Source: Onstottus_B arcticum
Lineage (GTDB): Bacteria > Acidobacteriota > Blastocatellia > UBA7656
Length of the DNA stretch: 64,000 nucleotides
Reading direction: 5' to 3'
NCBI GenBank assembly: GCA_038040485.1
Contig: JBBPIE010000001.1
Coordinates: 1-64,000 of the forward strand
Part shown: positions 33,821 to 43,211 of the stretch, piece by piece
Position numbering within the stretch: position 1 is the stretch's first letter
Layout of the letters: the number at the start of each line of letters is the position of its first letter
Program-made: the position numbers and the translations under genes
The notes under the pieces: generated by a model
Told to the model about the DNA's origin: nothing
What the model saw: the letters and a program-made list of their open reading frames with translations, nothing else
Database searches by the model: none

Positions 33821-36619
33821 ATGCGATCAAGGAGAGCAAACCATCTGCTCGCCGTGTCGGTGCTGCTGGCCGTTAGCCTGGGCAGCACGCTCCCGGCATT
33901 CGCGCAGCAATCTGTTTCAGCGGCAACGCTGAGCGGGCGCGTCGAGGACACAAGCGGGGCCGCGATCAGCGGAGCCACAATCGCAATCACCAACATCGAC
34001 AAGAATCAGACAAACTCGTCCATCAGCGACGAGCACGGCCGTTACAGCTTCCTTTATCTGCCGGTTGGCAGCTACCACTTCAAAGTCGAGCACACGGGAT
34101 TCGCCTCCCTCACCAGAGAGTTGACTCTCTCGGTCGGCCAGGCTTTCGATCTGCCCGTCCGGCTAGGCGTCGCGGGCGTGACCGAGACAGCAACCATCTC
34201 TGCCGCCGCGCCGGTCGTCGAAACGGTGCGCACTCAAGTCTCCGAGACGGTCTTGTCGCGCGAGGTTGATAGTCTGCCGCTTAACGGACGCAACTACCTT
34301 GACCTTGCCGCGCTCACTCCGGCGGTGTCGCGCGCCAATCCGGTCGCCAATCAGCGGTTCGCGGAAACTTCCGCCGTGCCGGGTACGCAAATATCCGTTG
34401 CCGGGCAGCGTAACATCAACAACGGGTTCATACTCGACGGGCTGTCGGCCAATGACGACGCGGCCGACCTGCCGGCTACTTTCTTTAGCCAGGAAGTGAT
34501 TCGCGAATTCCAGGTGATCACTTCCGGTGGGATTGCCGAATTCGGCCGCGCTTCGGCTGGAATCATCAATGTCGTCACTCAATCTGGTACGAATGCCTGG
34601 CGGGGGCGCGCCTATGGTTTCCTTCGAAGTCAGAAGTTCGACGCGCGCAACACCCTAGCGCCCGCCAAGGACCCGTTGACTCAGGGGCAGTACGGCGCTT
34701 CGTTCGGAGGGCCGATCAAACGCGACCGGACATTTCTGTTCGGGAACTTCGAGCAGACTCGCTTGAACAACGCAGTCGTAGTGACAATCCTGCCGGCGAA
34801 CGTGACGGCGATCAACACCGTCCTCGATCAAATCAATTACACAGGTCCGCGCATCAGCACTGGGCTGGTTCCGACCGGCTACAACACCAGCAACTTTTTG
34901 GTCCGCGCCGATCACCACATCAACCCGGACAATCTGCTCACCGCGCGTTACAGCATATACGACATCACCAGCTTCAACGCGCGGGGCGTAGGAGGATTAA
35001 GCGCCGCAAGCCGGGGAACAGCGCTGGAGAATCGGGATCAAACGATTGCCTTGGGCGACGTGGCTACGCTGTCTGCTCGGACCGCAAACGAGGCACGCTT
35101 TCAGTTCACGCGGAGCCGGCTTGGGGCGCCCGCCAACGACCTGGTTGGTCCGGCGATATCCATTTCCGGAGTAGCCAATCTCGGCACCTCTACTTCCTCG
35201 CCGATTGGACGTGATCTTGATCTGTACGAACTATCCGACAACATCACAACCGTTCGGGGCGGGCACTCGCTCAAATTCGGAGCGGACTTTCTGTACAACC
35301 GTCTGAACATTACCTTCCCCGGCGCGTTGCAGGGCGCTTACACCTTCTCTTCGCTCGCACTCTTCCAGACAAGCCGTTACGTCACGTTTCAGCAAGCCTT
35401 CGGCGTGCCTAGCTTGTTTCAATCGAACCCGAACATCGGCTTCTTCGCGCAGGATGAATGGCGCGTGCGGCCGGACCTGACCGTCAACGTTGGTGTTCGC
35501 TACGATGTGCAGTTCCTGCCTGATCCGATCAAAGCGGACACGAACAATATCGCACCGCGGCTCGGTCTGGCCTATGCGCCGGGAGACCGCAAGATGGTGA
35601 TCCGCGGGAGCTATGGCATCTACTACGACCGCATCCCGCTGCGTGCGACCTCGAACGCGTTGCAGCGCGACGGCACGAAGTACAAAGTCGCCTCGTTCTC
35701 GTTTGGCCAACCGGGTGCTCCAGTCTTTCCCAGCGTGGCGACGGCGTTCCCGGCGGGTTTCCTGCCAAGCATCACGACCATCGATCCGAATATCGAAGTC
35801 GCCTACGCGCAACAGGCGAGCCTGCAGATCGAGCGCGAGTTGTCCTCAAGCACGTCGCTTGCTGTCGGCTACCTGCACACGCGCGGGCTGCATTTGATTC
35901 TCTCGCGCAACGTAAACGTGCCGCGGTTCCCGGCGTCAGCGGGCGTGCCGAATCTGGGTCGTCCGAATCCGAACTTCGCCAACATGGGCCGCTTCGAGAG
36001 TTCGGGAGATTCTTACTACAACGGGCTGACGGTTTCGCTTAACCGGCGCTTCTCGCGATGGGCCGGAGCGCGCGTCTCCTATACGTTCTCGAAGGCGCTG
36101 GACGACACAGGCAACGCCTTCTTCTTCACGCCGCAGGACAATTCGAATCTGAGGGATGATCGCGGCCGCAGCGACAACGACCAGCGTCATCGACTGACCT
36201 TGAGCGGCACGCTCGCGGCGCCGGAAACGAAAAGCGAGACAGGATGGCGCCGCGCCATCGAAGGTTTCCAGTTTAGCTACATCTTCACCTACGGCTCGCC
36301 GTTACCCTTCAATATTCAGACAGGCGCCGATCGCAACTTCGACACCAGCGTCAACGATCGTCCGGTCGGGGTGGGGCGGAACGCCGGTGAGGGCTTCGAC
36401 TTCGCTTCGTTCGATGTGCGGCTGAGCCGCCGCATCCGCTTCACCGAACGCTTCGGTGCAGAAGTGATCGCCGAGGCCTTCAATGTGTTCAACCGGGCGA
36501 ACCTGCAATTGCCGAACAATGTCTTCGGCACGGGAACGACACCGTTGCCGGCCTTTGGAAGGGCTACCGGTGCAAGCGACCCAAGGCAGCTTCAGTTCGG
36601 ATTGAGATTGTCGTTTTAG
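33821..36619 (+). CDS. TonB-dependent receptor with carboxypeptidase-like N-terminal domain (Oar type)
   Basis: The 932-residue protein has a signal peptide ending at PAFAQ, a carboxypeptidase regulatory-like domain (~residues 35-110: LSGRVEDTSGAAISGATIAI), a plug region with LPLNGRNYLDLAALTP, and an outer-membrane beta-barrel to the terminal Phe (LQFGLRLSF). GGAGGAG precedes the ATG. Such receptors move large ligands across the outer membrane. The ligand is unknown; no TonB, ExbB or SusD partner lies in the window. Confidence 0.9.
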   Translation: MRSRRANHLLAVSVLLAVSLGSTLPAFAQQSVSAATLSGRVEDTSGAAISGATIAITNIDKNQTNSSISDEHGRYSFLYLPVGSYHFKVEHTGFASLTRELTLSVGQAFDLPVRLGVAGVTETATISAAAPVVETVRTQVSETVLSREVDSLPLNGRNYLDLAALTPAVSRANPVANQRFAETSAVPGTQISVAGQRNINNGFILDGLSANDDAADLPATFFSQEVIREFQVITSGGIAEFGRASAGIINVVTQSGTNAWRGRAYGFLRSQKFDARNTLAPAKDPLTQGQYGASFGGPIKRDRTFLFGNFEQTRLNNAVVVTILPANVTAINTVLDQINYTGPRISTGLVPTGYNTSNFLVRADHHINPDNLLTARYSIYDITSFNARGVGGLSAASRGTALENRDQTIALGDVATLSARTANEARFQFTRSRLGAPANDLVGPAISISGVANLGTSTSSPIGRDLDLYELSDNITTVRGGHSLKFGADFLYNRLNITFPGALQGAYTFSSLALFQTSRYVTFQQAFGVPSLFQSNPNIGFFAQDEWRVRPDLTVNVGVRYDVQFLPDPIKADTNNIAPRLGLAYAPGDRKMVIRGSYGIYYDRIPLRATSNALQRDGTKYKVASFSFGQPGAPVFPSVATAFPAGFLPSITTIDPNIEVAYAQQASLQIERELSSSTSLAVGYLHTRGLHLILSRNVNVPRFPASAGVPNLGRPNPNFANMGRFESSGDSYYNGLTVSLNRRFSRWAGARVSYTFSKALDDTGNAFFFTPQDNSNLRDDRGRSDNDQRHRLTLSGTLAAPETKSETGWRRAIEGFQFSYIFTYGSPLPFNIQTGADRNFDTSVNDRPVGVGRNAGEGFDFASFDVRLSRRIRFTERFGAEVIAEAFNVFNRANLQLPNNVFGTGTTPLPAFGRATGASDPRQLQFGLRLSF

Positions 36620-36646
36620 CGAAGTGCAACGAGCAAATTGCAGCTT

Positions 36647-36824
36647 GTACGGGCGGCCCTCCGTGGCCGCCCCTCGATCCGGTGATATCCTCATCACGCG
36701 AGTGAGGGCTGCCACGGAGTAACCATGCCCGTTTTGCGGGCCAATGCCTGGCTAGCAACCACTCCCGTAAGCTGTTGATTTCATTAAGCAGCTTACGGTG
36801 GTTGCTAAGGAGAGCCGCCCGTAC
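36647..36824. repeat. Nested fold-back element
   Basis: The outer arms GTACGGGCGGCCCT (36647-36660) and AGAGCCGCCCGTAC (36811-36824) pair in 13 of 14 positions. Inside lie an imperfect pair around 36658-36676/36700-36718 and another at 36753-36774/36789-36807 (GTAAGCTG, TTAGCAACCACC). The 178-bp palindrome sits between the TonB receptor and the BNR gene and resembles a MITE or composite intergenic repeat. Confidence 0.65.
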
Positions 36825-36852
36825 GGGTGTTCAATCAGGACGTACAAAGCAT

Positions 36853-38052
36853 ATGAAACTGTTCCTGCTGTTACTGGCACTTATTCTCTCCGCACCCTGC
36901 GTCTTAGCTCAGACGCATCAACACGGTTCTATGCCGGCAGGCGACGGCAATTTCAACCCGTTTGTAGTTTCGGATAATCGTGGCGGGTTCTATCTCGCTT
37001 TCATCCAACGCTCGAACGGCGCGTGTAACGTGATGCTTCGGCATTCGACCGACGGTAGAGTCTTCTCCGAGCCGGTTAGGGTGAACTCGCGGGAGTCGGA
37101 CGCGACGGTGCGCAACGAGAACCCGCCGAAGCTCGCCGTTTCCCCCACTGGCGATGTTTATGTCTGCTGGGCCAACGAACGAGGGAAATGGAAAGGCGAT
37201 ATTCGCTTCGCCCGTTCGACTGATGACGGCAAGACTTTTTCTCCAGCCATCACGCTGAACTCAGACGCGAGCGCTCCGCCGGCGGGCCACGCTTTTCAAT
37301 CGATCGCAGTCGACCGAAACGGCAGAGCTTATGTCACGTGGATCGACGAACGTAACAAGAAACCAGGTGACCGCGGCGCCGAAATCTGGATGAGTACTTC
37401 CGAAGATCGAGGAAAAACGTTCTCTCGTGATCGCCGCATCCTCTCCGACGTGTGCGAGTGCTGCCGCACAAACATTCAGATCGACTCCGCCGGAAAGCTC
37501 TTCCTCTCTTACCGCACGGTTCCGAAGGCGGGGGCGATGTACCGGGACATTATCGTCGCGCGCTCGGCGGACGCTGGCAGAAGCTTTGAGACAACGACAG
37601 TGAGCGCGGACGGATGGGACATCAATGCTTGCCCTGTCTCCGGCCCGGCGTTGTGCCTGGACTCTCGCGATCAAGTCCACGTTGTTTGGTTTACAGGCGG
37701 CGGCGACCGGCCCGGTCTCTACTACTCCACATCCGGCGATCACGGGGCATCTTACTCGCCGCGCAAACTGCTCGATCCGGATCAGAGACTCGGCAAACAC
37801 GCCCAGGCGGTCGCTCAGCCAGGCGGCAAGATTCTGGTAGCTTGGGACGATCAACTCGACGGACCGGTGACTTTCTTTGGGGTCCTCGATCCGCGCACAG
37901 GTTTGAAGCGCCGCAGCCCGGCCCACGCACGGCTTTCCTTCCCGACGCTGGCCGCCAACAAAGAATTTGCAATCGTCGCGGGACTCGCGGGCGCGGGTGA
38001 GGTGATGTTCGTTCTCGAACCTCTCGCGGGTGACTCGTCGCCGCGAAAGTAG
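36853..38052 (+). CDS. Secreted BNR/Asp-box beta-propeller (sialidase-like) protein
   Basis: The start at ATG 36853 gives 399 residues beginning with a signal peptide (MKLFLLLLALILSAPCVLAQ). Four Asp-box-like motifs (RSTDDGKTF, TSEDRGKTF, RSADAGRSF, TSGDHGASY) mark a sialidase-like six-bladed propeller. No clear Arg triad of true sialidases was identified, so an enzymatic role is not assured. An HQHGSM near the N-terminus and a CECC cluster (~residue 200) are unusual. It lies downstream of the TonB receptor. Confidence 0.75.
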   Translation: MKLFLLLLALILSAPCVLAQTHQHGSMPAGDGNFNPFVVSDNRGGFYLAFIQRSNGACNVMLRHSTDGRVFSEPVRVNSRESDATVRNENPPKLAVSPTGDVYVCWANERGKWKGDIRFARSTDDGKTFSPAITLNSDASAPPAGHAFQSIAVDRNGRAYVTWIDERNKKPGDRGAEIWMSTSEDRGKTFSRDRRILSDVCECCRTNIQIDSAGKLFLSYRTVPKAGAMYRDIIVARSADAGRSFETTTVSADGWDINACPVSGPALCLDSRDQVHVVWFTGGGDRPGLYYSTSGDHGASYSPRKLLDPDQRLGKHAQAVAQPGGKILVAWDDQLDGPVTFFGVLDPRTGLKRRSPAHARLSFPTLAANKEFAIVAGLAGAGEVMFVLEPLAGDSSPRK

Positions 38053-38204
38053 ATTGAGGAATGCGCCGCTCACGTGGTTAGGGCTTCAGGTTGATCTCTA
38101 GTTCCTAGACAGATCGGAGCTGAAACGCTCTTGCCGCTTCCCAAACTGCCGATGTCTTCGGTTAGTATGTCCGCGTGCGAAATCACCTCCAAGGAGAGAA
38201 CTTC

Positions 38205-38705
38205 ATGAAAAGACTCGTCGCGATAATCGCGTTACTCGTCTTCACCTCAGCTTCGGCATGTTTCGGCGGCCCCGCCTCGGGACCCTCGCAGGGCGAACGC
38301 GGACACCCTGTCCTGCAGTTGGCCGGCAACAAGATCGAAGTCGACCACGGGCGGCCTGGTTTGCGCGGGCGGAAACCGGAAGCGATGATCCAGCCGGGCC
38401 AAGTCTGGCGAATGGGCGCGGACGATCCCACGACTCTTTCAACGCAAGCGAGTCTGAAGTTCGGCGACAAGGTCATACCGCCGGGCAAGTACATCCTCCA
38501 GGCGAAGCTCGTCGAACCGGAGAAGTGGCTTCTGCTGATCCAATCAGAATCCGGGTCGGCTGTTGCTGAGATCCCTTTTAGTTTGCAGAAGCTTGATAAA
38601 CCAGTTGAGCTTCTGACGATCACTCTCGAGAAAAAAGACAAAGGCGGCCGACTGGTCTTGCAATGGGGCACGCTTGCGCTGGCGACAGAGTTTCAACTCG
38701 CGTGA
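38205..38705 (+). CDS. Secreted DUF2911 protein
   Basis: The start at ATG 38205 follows AAGGAGAG; 166 residues. The leader MKRLVAIIALLVFTSASAC could be a signal peptide or, using Cys19, a lipobox. The rest matches DUF2911 (VDHGRPGLRGRKPEAMIQPG, WRMGADDPTTLST, PPGKYILQ). The family is exported, with unknown function. It appears monocistronic. Confidence 0.8.
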   Translation: MKRLVAIIALLVFTSASACFGGPASGPSQGERGHPVLQLAGNKIEVDHGRPGLRGRKPEAMIQPGQVWRMGADDPTTLSTQASLKFGDKVIPPGKYILQAKLVEPEKWLLLIQSESGSAVAEIPFSLQKLDKPVELLTITLEKKDKGGRLVLQWGTLALATEFQLA

Positions 38706-38787
38706 CCGGCGCGAACGCGGAAGTCGGCGAACAGTCAGGCAACTTTCAGAGGTGATGTTTACGACTTTCCGTCAGGTGAACAACAGT

Positions 38788-39483
38788 TCACCTCTCCCTA
38801 GTTCTCGCTGCCGCGAGTTCAGGCTTGCTCGCCGAGGCCGCGCTTCTGATCGCAGGCACTTCGAGGACCTGGATTTGACTGGGCGGAAACTCCACTGACC
38901 TCACGAGCGCCGCAACCATTTCTTCGAGCGTGACCAGTCCCAGACGCTGGGCCGTCTCCCGCGTTCCCGGCAGCCGCTCGAACAACCAGTACATCGGGAT
39001 CAGCGCGTATGGCCAGCGGTGGCCCGGTCCGAGCACGTACCACGGCCGAAGTATCGTAGCATCGAGTCCACTGTCGCGAATCATCTGCTCGCCTTCAGCC
39101 CGGGCTGCCTGATAAGCCTTCATCACCGGAGACGGCTGTGCAACGCTCACGTAGACGAAGTGCTTCACGCCGGCACCGGCCGCCGCAGAGACCGAAGCCC
39201 GGACCGACGCCAGGTCAATTGATCGAAACTCGGCGGCTTTCGCAGGCGACGGGTGCGGCACGCCTACGAGCTGAACAAAAGTATCCGAAGGCTGAACGTG
39301 CTCGGCAAAGGATGAAGCATCCAGCGCGTCGCCGATAACCGCCTCGCAACCACGAGCCAGGTTTGCTTCGGAGCTTCGGCGAACAAGCGCTCGAACCAGG
39401 TGACCGCGCTCCAGCAACCGAGGTATCAACATCCGGCCGATGTAGCCGGTTCCGCCAGTGATGAAAATATTCCGGGCTGTCAT
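38788..39483 (-). CDS. NAD(P)-binding epimerase-like protein (NmrA/SDR5 type)
   Basis: The 231-residue protein has GGTGYIGRMLIPRLLERGH at the N-terminus, the dinucleotide-binding motif of atypical SDRs, followed by VRALVRR, an Asp-rich turn (GDALDASS) and VYVSVAQPSP. The usual YxxxK catalytic motif is not clear (AYQAARAEGEQ), so it may act as a dehydratase, a flavin reductase-like protein or a regulator. It is cytosolic. The neighbours are not obviously linked. Confidence 0.75.
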   Translation of the reverse strand: MTARNIFITGGTGYIGRMLIPRLLERGHLVRALVRRSSEANLARGCEAVIGDALDASSFAEHVQPSDTFVQLVGVPHPSPAKAAEFRSIDLASVRASVSAAAGAGVKHFVYVSVAQPSPVMKAYQAARAEGEQMIRDSGLDATILRPWYVLGPGHRWPYALIPMYWLFERLPGTRETAQRLGLVTLEEMVAALVRSVEFPPSQIQVLEVPAIRSAASASKPELAAARTRER

Positions 39484-39705
39484 ACGGCTGATGATACGGG
39501 CGCGATGCCTTGGGCGGATTCAAGATCAGGCTCCTGCGGAGGTAGCCTTGAGTGGCGTTGCGGAATCTGCTATTTGTTGCGCGGATGAGAAGCAACACTG
39601 AGAGCCGGAATTCCGGCTCCGGTTCTGTGCAAGCCCCGAAGCTGTCTTTCACCCCCCGTCTTTCGATCGGTTGCGCGCGCGGAACCGCCGCGCCCGAATA
39701 AATCG

Positions 39706-42285
39706 TTGAACCACAGAAAGTCGATACCAGTTATGGCGGCTCCGTTTTTTCGTGGTCTTCTCAAAAGAGTGGTGCTGATGGGATCACTAGGTTCTATCGG
39801 ACTCTTGCTCGTAGTGTCGATTCTCGCCACAAGCACCCAAATAGCGATGTACGGGTTCCCGGTGAAGCTTCTCGTTTCGTTGGTTCTCGCGCTCGGGGTA
39901 GCTGTGGGTTCTCGCTACGCGATTCGAAAGCGAAATGGAACGGTAACCAAATGGGACTGTTCCTGGTGGATAGGCGGGCTCGCCGTCGCAGCAGTCTTTC
40001 TACTTGCAAACCAACTTATCGTCCGCGGAATTGCGGTTGGGATCTGGGATGCGGAGGGCGAACTATTTCCATTTCAGGTTGTGGTAGCCGACTTTGTGCG
40101 ATCCGGCCGGTTTGTTCATTGGGACCCCTGGTCAGACGCCGGGCTGCCACTTGCAAGTGATCCGAGCGTTGGCGCCTTCTCGCCATTGAACCTCGCGGTT
40201 GGACTGCTGACCGGGGGAACCTCTCTTGGGTTTAGAATCTACTGGCTATTCGTGTGGTCGCTCGGTGGTTTTGGGATTCTCATGCTGGCGAGGCAGCTCA
40301 AGGCTCCGGCGTGGGGAGGCGCGGTAGTCGCAGTTGGCTTTCTCTTCTGCGGAGTGTACACCGGCAATGCAGAGCATACCTCCTGCGTTGTGGCGTTCTC
40401 GTTTGTGCCTCTAATCATTTGGCGACTGGACCGCGCGTTGGTTTCGCGAACCCCGTGGCCCGCCGCCGAGGCTGGGGCGCTCTGGGGGCTGTCAGCGTTG
40501 TCGGGCTATCCCGCTCAGACCATCATAACCGGATTCTTCTGCGTGTTGTGGGCGGTGGGCCGTCTAGCTTTTCCTGAAGGCAGCAAAGGCAACGACACGT
40601 CCGTCGGCGAGATTTCTAGTGCGCCGTACGCAATGCGCGCTCGATTCCTATTCCTGCTGGCAGTCCTTGCGATCGTGCTCGTAGTCGGCCTCGCCGTACT
40701 TTCTCCAACCTACTACACCTTCTTTGCTGAAGGCGCCGGGACCACTGCTCGTTCAGGCCCGTTGAGCCGCGACGTCGCAATACTGAGTAACGCGCTCCAC
40801 CCCGGAGCCCTCTCCACTCTCGCCAGCCCATACCTCGCGGCGCTGAAGGCGGACAACCAACTCCAGGGCAATGCGCAGATGTGGCCAGGCATAGACCTAT
40901 CGATGTGCAGCATCTACTCGGGCGGGATTGTAGTGGTCTTCGCGCTATTGTCGATCCTTGCCCGCCCGCGGGACCGGTGGCGATTGTGGTTGGTCGTCCT
41001 TGCCGGCTTTAGTCTGGCTTGCGCCGTGGGTGGCTGGCTTCCATTGCGAGGATGGCTTTACGACTGGATCTATCCTACGCGCTTCTTTCGACACCCTGCT
41101 CTTTTCGGTCTTTACTTCGTGTTTACGATTTCGGCCATGGCCCTCGTTGGCACAAGCGACCTCCAAGCGGCGATTAGAAATGGCGGCGCATCTCCAGTCT
41201 GGCGACGCTTCAAGATCGCTTCGATTGTGTGCGCGACCTCCGCGTTGGCCGCTTTCCTTGCAGTAGTAGGTTCCTTCGGCGCCGAACGCTCCATAAGCTT
41301 CAGGCAGGCACCCGGTATGTGGCTGATTGTTTCGGGCGTTTGGCTGGCGATTCTCGGATTGGCGATGCTTTCAGGCTCCTGGCCGGATTCAGTCAGGCTG
41401 AGTTACTTACCCGCGATCCTTCTGGCAATCGCAGCCGGTGACGCAGTTCTCACGAATGCAGTATCGCAGGCAAATATGGTTTCCACCGACCCTAAGGATG
41501 TGGCACGTTGGCAGAGCCTCGATGCCCGGCACTCTGCGATCATAGATCTCAACGCCAATGGGTTGATGCGAGAGGAGAATCCATGCGTCTCGAGTAACAT
41601 TGCTGAGGCTCGACCCAGAGCCAACCCGCACGCCGCCGTTCCGTGCCCCTTTAGCGACCAGTTGATCACTAAGATCCCGGTCCTCGAATCCTATTCAACT
41701 CTCAGCAATCCGTTTCTTCTTCGTACTGCCAGGCACCCAATCCTGAAAGAAACGGCAATCGGAAACGAGCGAATATGGTTCGCCGCGGATGCGCTCCAGG
41801 TGCCGGCCACGGAAGACTTCTTCTCGGCGTTCGAGCGGAGGGCCGAGGCCCTTCACGCGCCGCCTCTTGTGATTCACTCACTCAACGACCTGACAAGACC
41901 AACCGGCGAGGCCGGCAAGAGCAGGAATCGCACAGATGATCTAGCCCGAATTGCGGAGCTTCCCGCCTGTGACCGAATACAAGTCCGGGTCGCGAAGTAT
42001 GATCCCGAAGAGCTCGCGTTCAACTGCAATTGTCCCGCCGACGGATGGCTACTGGTGACAGATCGATGGGGACCAAGCTGGAGGGGAGAGGTCAATAACC
42101 AACCGACAGAAGTCTACGGAGCCAATTTCATTTTTCGAGCGATTCGAGTGCGGGCCGGGGAGAACAGCATTCGGTTTACCTATCATCCGCCCTTATTCCC
42201 ATGGCTGCTCATTCTGAGTTGGACTACCTTGGGAGGGATTGTTGTTTGGTCGGTATTTCGTGCCGTTAAGCAAATCAAGAACTAG
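39706..42285 (+). CDS. YfhO-like polytopic membrane protein
   Basis: The 859-residue protein has about 12-13 hydrophobic segments (for example LLVVSILATSTQIAMYGFPV and IGGLAVAAVFLLANQLIVRG), a soluble stretch at ~590-810, and a final TM (LLILSWTTLGGIVVWSVF). The soluble part ends in the YfhO-type WLLVTDRWGPSWRGEVNN. YfhO-family proteins are GT-C-fold membrane proteins, possibly lipid-linked sugar transferases. The first ATG (39706) or the ATG at 39733 may be used. A MITE-like element begins at its stop codon. Confidence 0.75.
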   Translation: MNHRKSIPVMAAPFFRGLLKRVVLMGSLGSIGLLLVVSILATSTQIAMYGFPVKLLVSLVLALGVAVGSRYAIRKRNGTVTKWDCSWWIGGLAVAAVFLLANQLIVRGIAVGIWDAEGELFPFQVVVADFVRSGRFVHWDPWSDAGLPLASDPSVGAFSPLNLAVGLLTGGTSLGFRIYWLFVWSLGGFGILMLARQLKAPAWGGAVVAVGFLFCGVYTGNAEHTSCVVAFSFVPLIIWRLDRALVSRTPWPAAEAGALWGLSALSGYPAQTIITGFFCVLWAVGRLAFPEGSKGNDTSVGEISSAPYAMRARFLFLLAVLAIVLVVGLAVLSPTYYTFFAEGAGTTARSGPLSRDVAILSNALHPGALSTLASPYLAALKADNQLQGNAQMWPGIDLSMCSIYSGGIVVVFALLSILARPRDRWRLWLVVLAGFSLACAVGGWLPLRGWLYDWIYPTRFFRHPALFGLYFVFTISAMALVGTSDLQAAIRNGGASPVWRRFKIASIVCATSALAAFLAVVGSFGAERSISFRQAPGMWLIVSGVWLAILGLAMLSGSWPDSVRLSYLPAILLAIAAGDAVLTNAVSQANMVSTDPKDVARWQSLDARHSAIIDLNANGLMREENPCVSSNIAEARPRANPHAAVPCPFSDQLITKIPVLESYSTLSNPFLLRTARHPILKETAIGNERIWFAADALQVPATEDFFSAFERRAEALHAPPLVIHSLNDLTRPTGEAGKSRNRTDDLARIAELPACDRIQVRVAKYDPEELAFNCNCPADGWLLVTDRWGPSWRGEVNNQPTEVYGANFIFRAIRVRAGENSIRFTYHPPLFPWLLILSWTTLGGIVVWSVFRAVKQIKN

Positions 42286-42476
42286 TGGCGTGTAACAGAC
42301 ATTTCGCTAGTGAGGTATCCGCGCAAATCGGTCTGATCAGTGTCATCCGTGGTCGATGCGGCACTAGCAAATTGATTCCTCCGAACGCATAGACCACTGA
42401 TGACACGGATTCGACGGATTTGCACGGATTTCTTGCCGATTTCATCGCTAGCGAAATCTCCGGTACAACTCACTAG
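42282..42476. mobile_element. MITE-like fold-back element, copy 1
   Basis: 29-bp imperfect terminal inverted repeats at 42282-42310 and 42448-42476 begin with CTAGTG and end with CATTTCGCTAG or its complement. The interior (a repeat of GATCAGTGTCATCCGTGG and its complement) also folds back. A second copy lies at 51337-51538. The left end overlaps the stop codon of the YfhO-like gene. No transposase is encoded, so it would have to move in trans. Confidence 0.75.
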
Positions 42477-42550
42477 TCGGGCCGCTGTGGCCCTTCCCTC
42501 CGAAGCCGAGAAAGATCAGCAGCTAGATAGAACTGTGATTGGATGGCTTT

Positions 42551-43126
42551 CTAACTTCGCTTCTGCCGGTAAAGCTTGAGATCAGCTACGCCGGTCATCG
42601 CCTCGACGTTCAACGATCCGCCGAGAAAGGCATTGATCTGCTCAGCGTGAGGTCTGGGATCGTTCATCACGTCGTTGTAGCTGACGTACAGCACTTCGAT
42701 GTTGGGTTGAGCTGCAAGCCACGCCTCGACTTGCGCGACGTGCTTATCAAACATCGCCGCCATCTTCTCGTCGGGTACGGAGTCGGTGCGCTCGCCGCGG
42801 CGAACAAGCATCTGCCGCTGAGACGCCAATATCTCGGGCATCGCGCGCCGCATGAAGATGACTTTGTAGTTGTAAGAAGACGGGAGGTGTTTGAGCAGCG
42901 CCGAGATGAGCTTCACCGCGCGGCCTCGCGCGTCTTCGAGCCATGCCTTATCTTGCTCGATTTGCTTCACGCGCTCGAACTCGAAGTAGCCCTTCGGATT
43001 GTCCTCGTCCGCCGTCCGCAGGTTGTCGGTCAGCGGTTCGACGCCGCCCGCCGCGAGCATCTTCATCATCATCGAAGTGCCCGAGCGCGGCAGTCCCGAC
43101 ACGATCGTTATTGTTTGATTTTCCAT
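42551..43126 (-). CDS. Sulfotransferase-family protein
   Basis: The 191-residue protein has the 5'-phosphosulfate loop near the N-terminus (GLPRSGTSMMMKML) and matching downstream segments (VIFMRRAMPEILASQ, EVLYVSYNDVMNDP). It is a cytosolic single-domain enzyme that would transfer sulfate from PAPS, target unknown. At 191 residues it is short for the family (usually 250-300). The end is near a fold-back element. Confidence 0.8.
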   Translation of the reverse strand: MENQTITIVSGLPRSGTSMMMKMLAAGGVEPLTDNLRTADEDNPKGYFEFERVKQIEQDKAWLEDARGRAVKLISALLKHLPSSYNYKVIFMRRAMPEILASQRQMLVRRGERTDSVPDEKMAAMFDKHVAQVEAWLAAQPNIEVLYVSYNDVMNDPRPHAEQINAFLGGSLNVEAMTGVADLKLYRQKRS

Positions 43127-43211
43127 CGGCTAAGTCTGGAGATTTCGAAGCTTCGGCGCAAGTCGTGAATTATGGTATTTCAGGCGGGTAACGCGAAAGG
43201 GAAGGTTCTGT

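Noticed and set aside
39215..39652. 145-codon minus-strand frame near the epimerase gene
   Set aside because: It overlaps the epimerase gene in another frame and has no recognisable domain.
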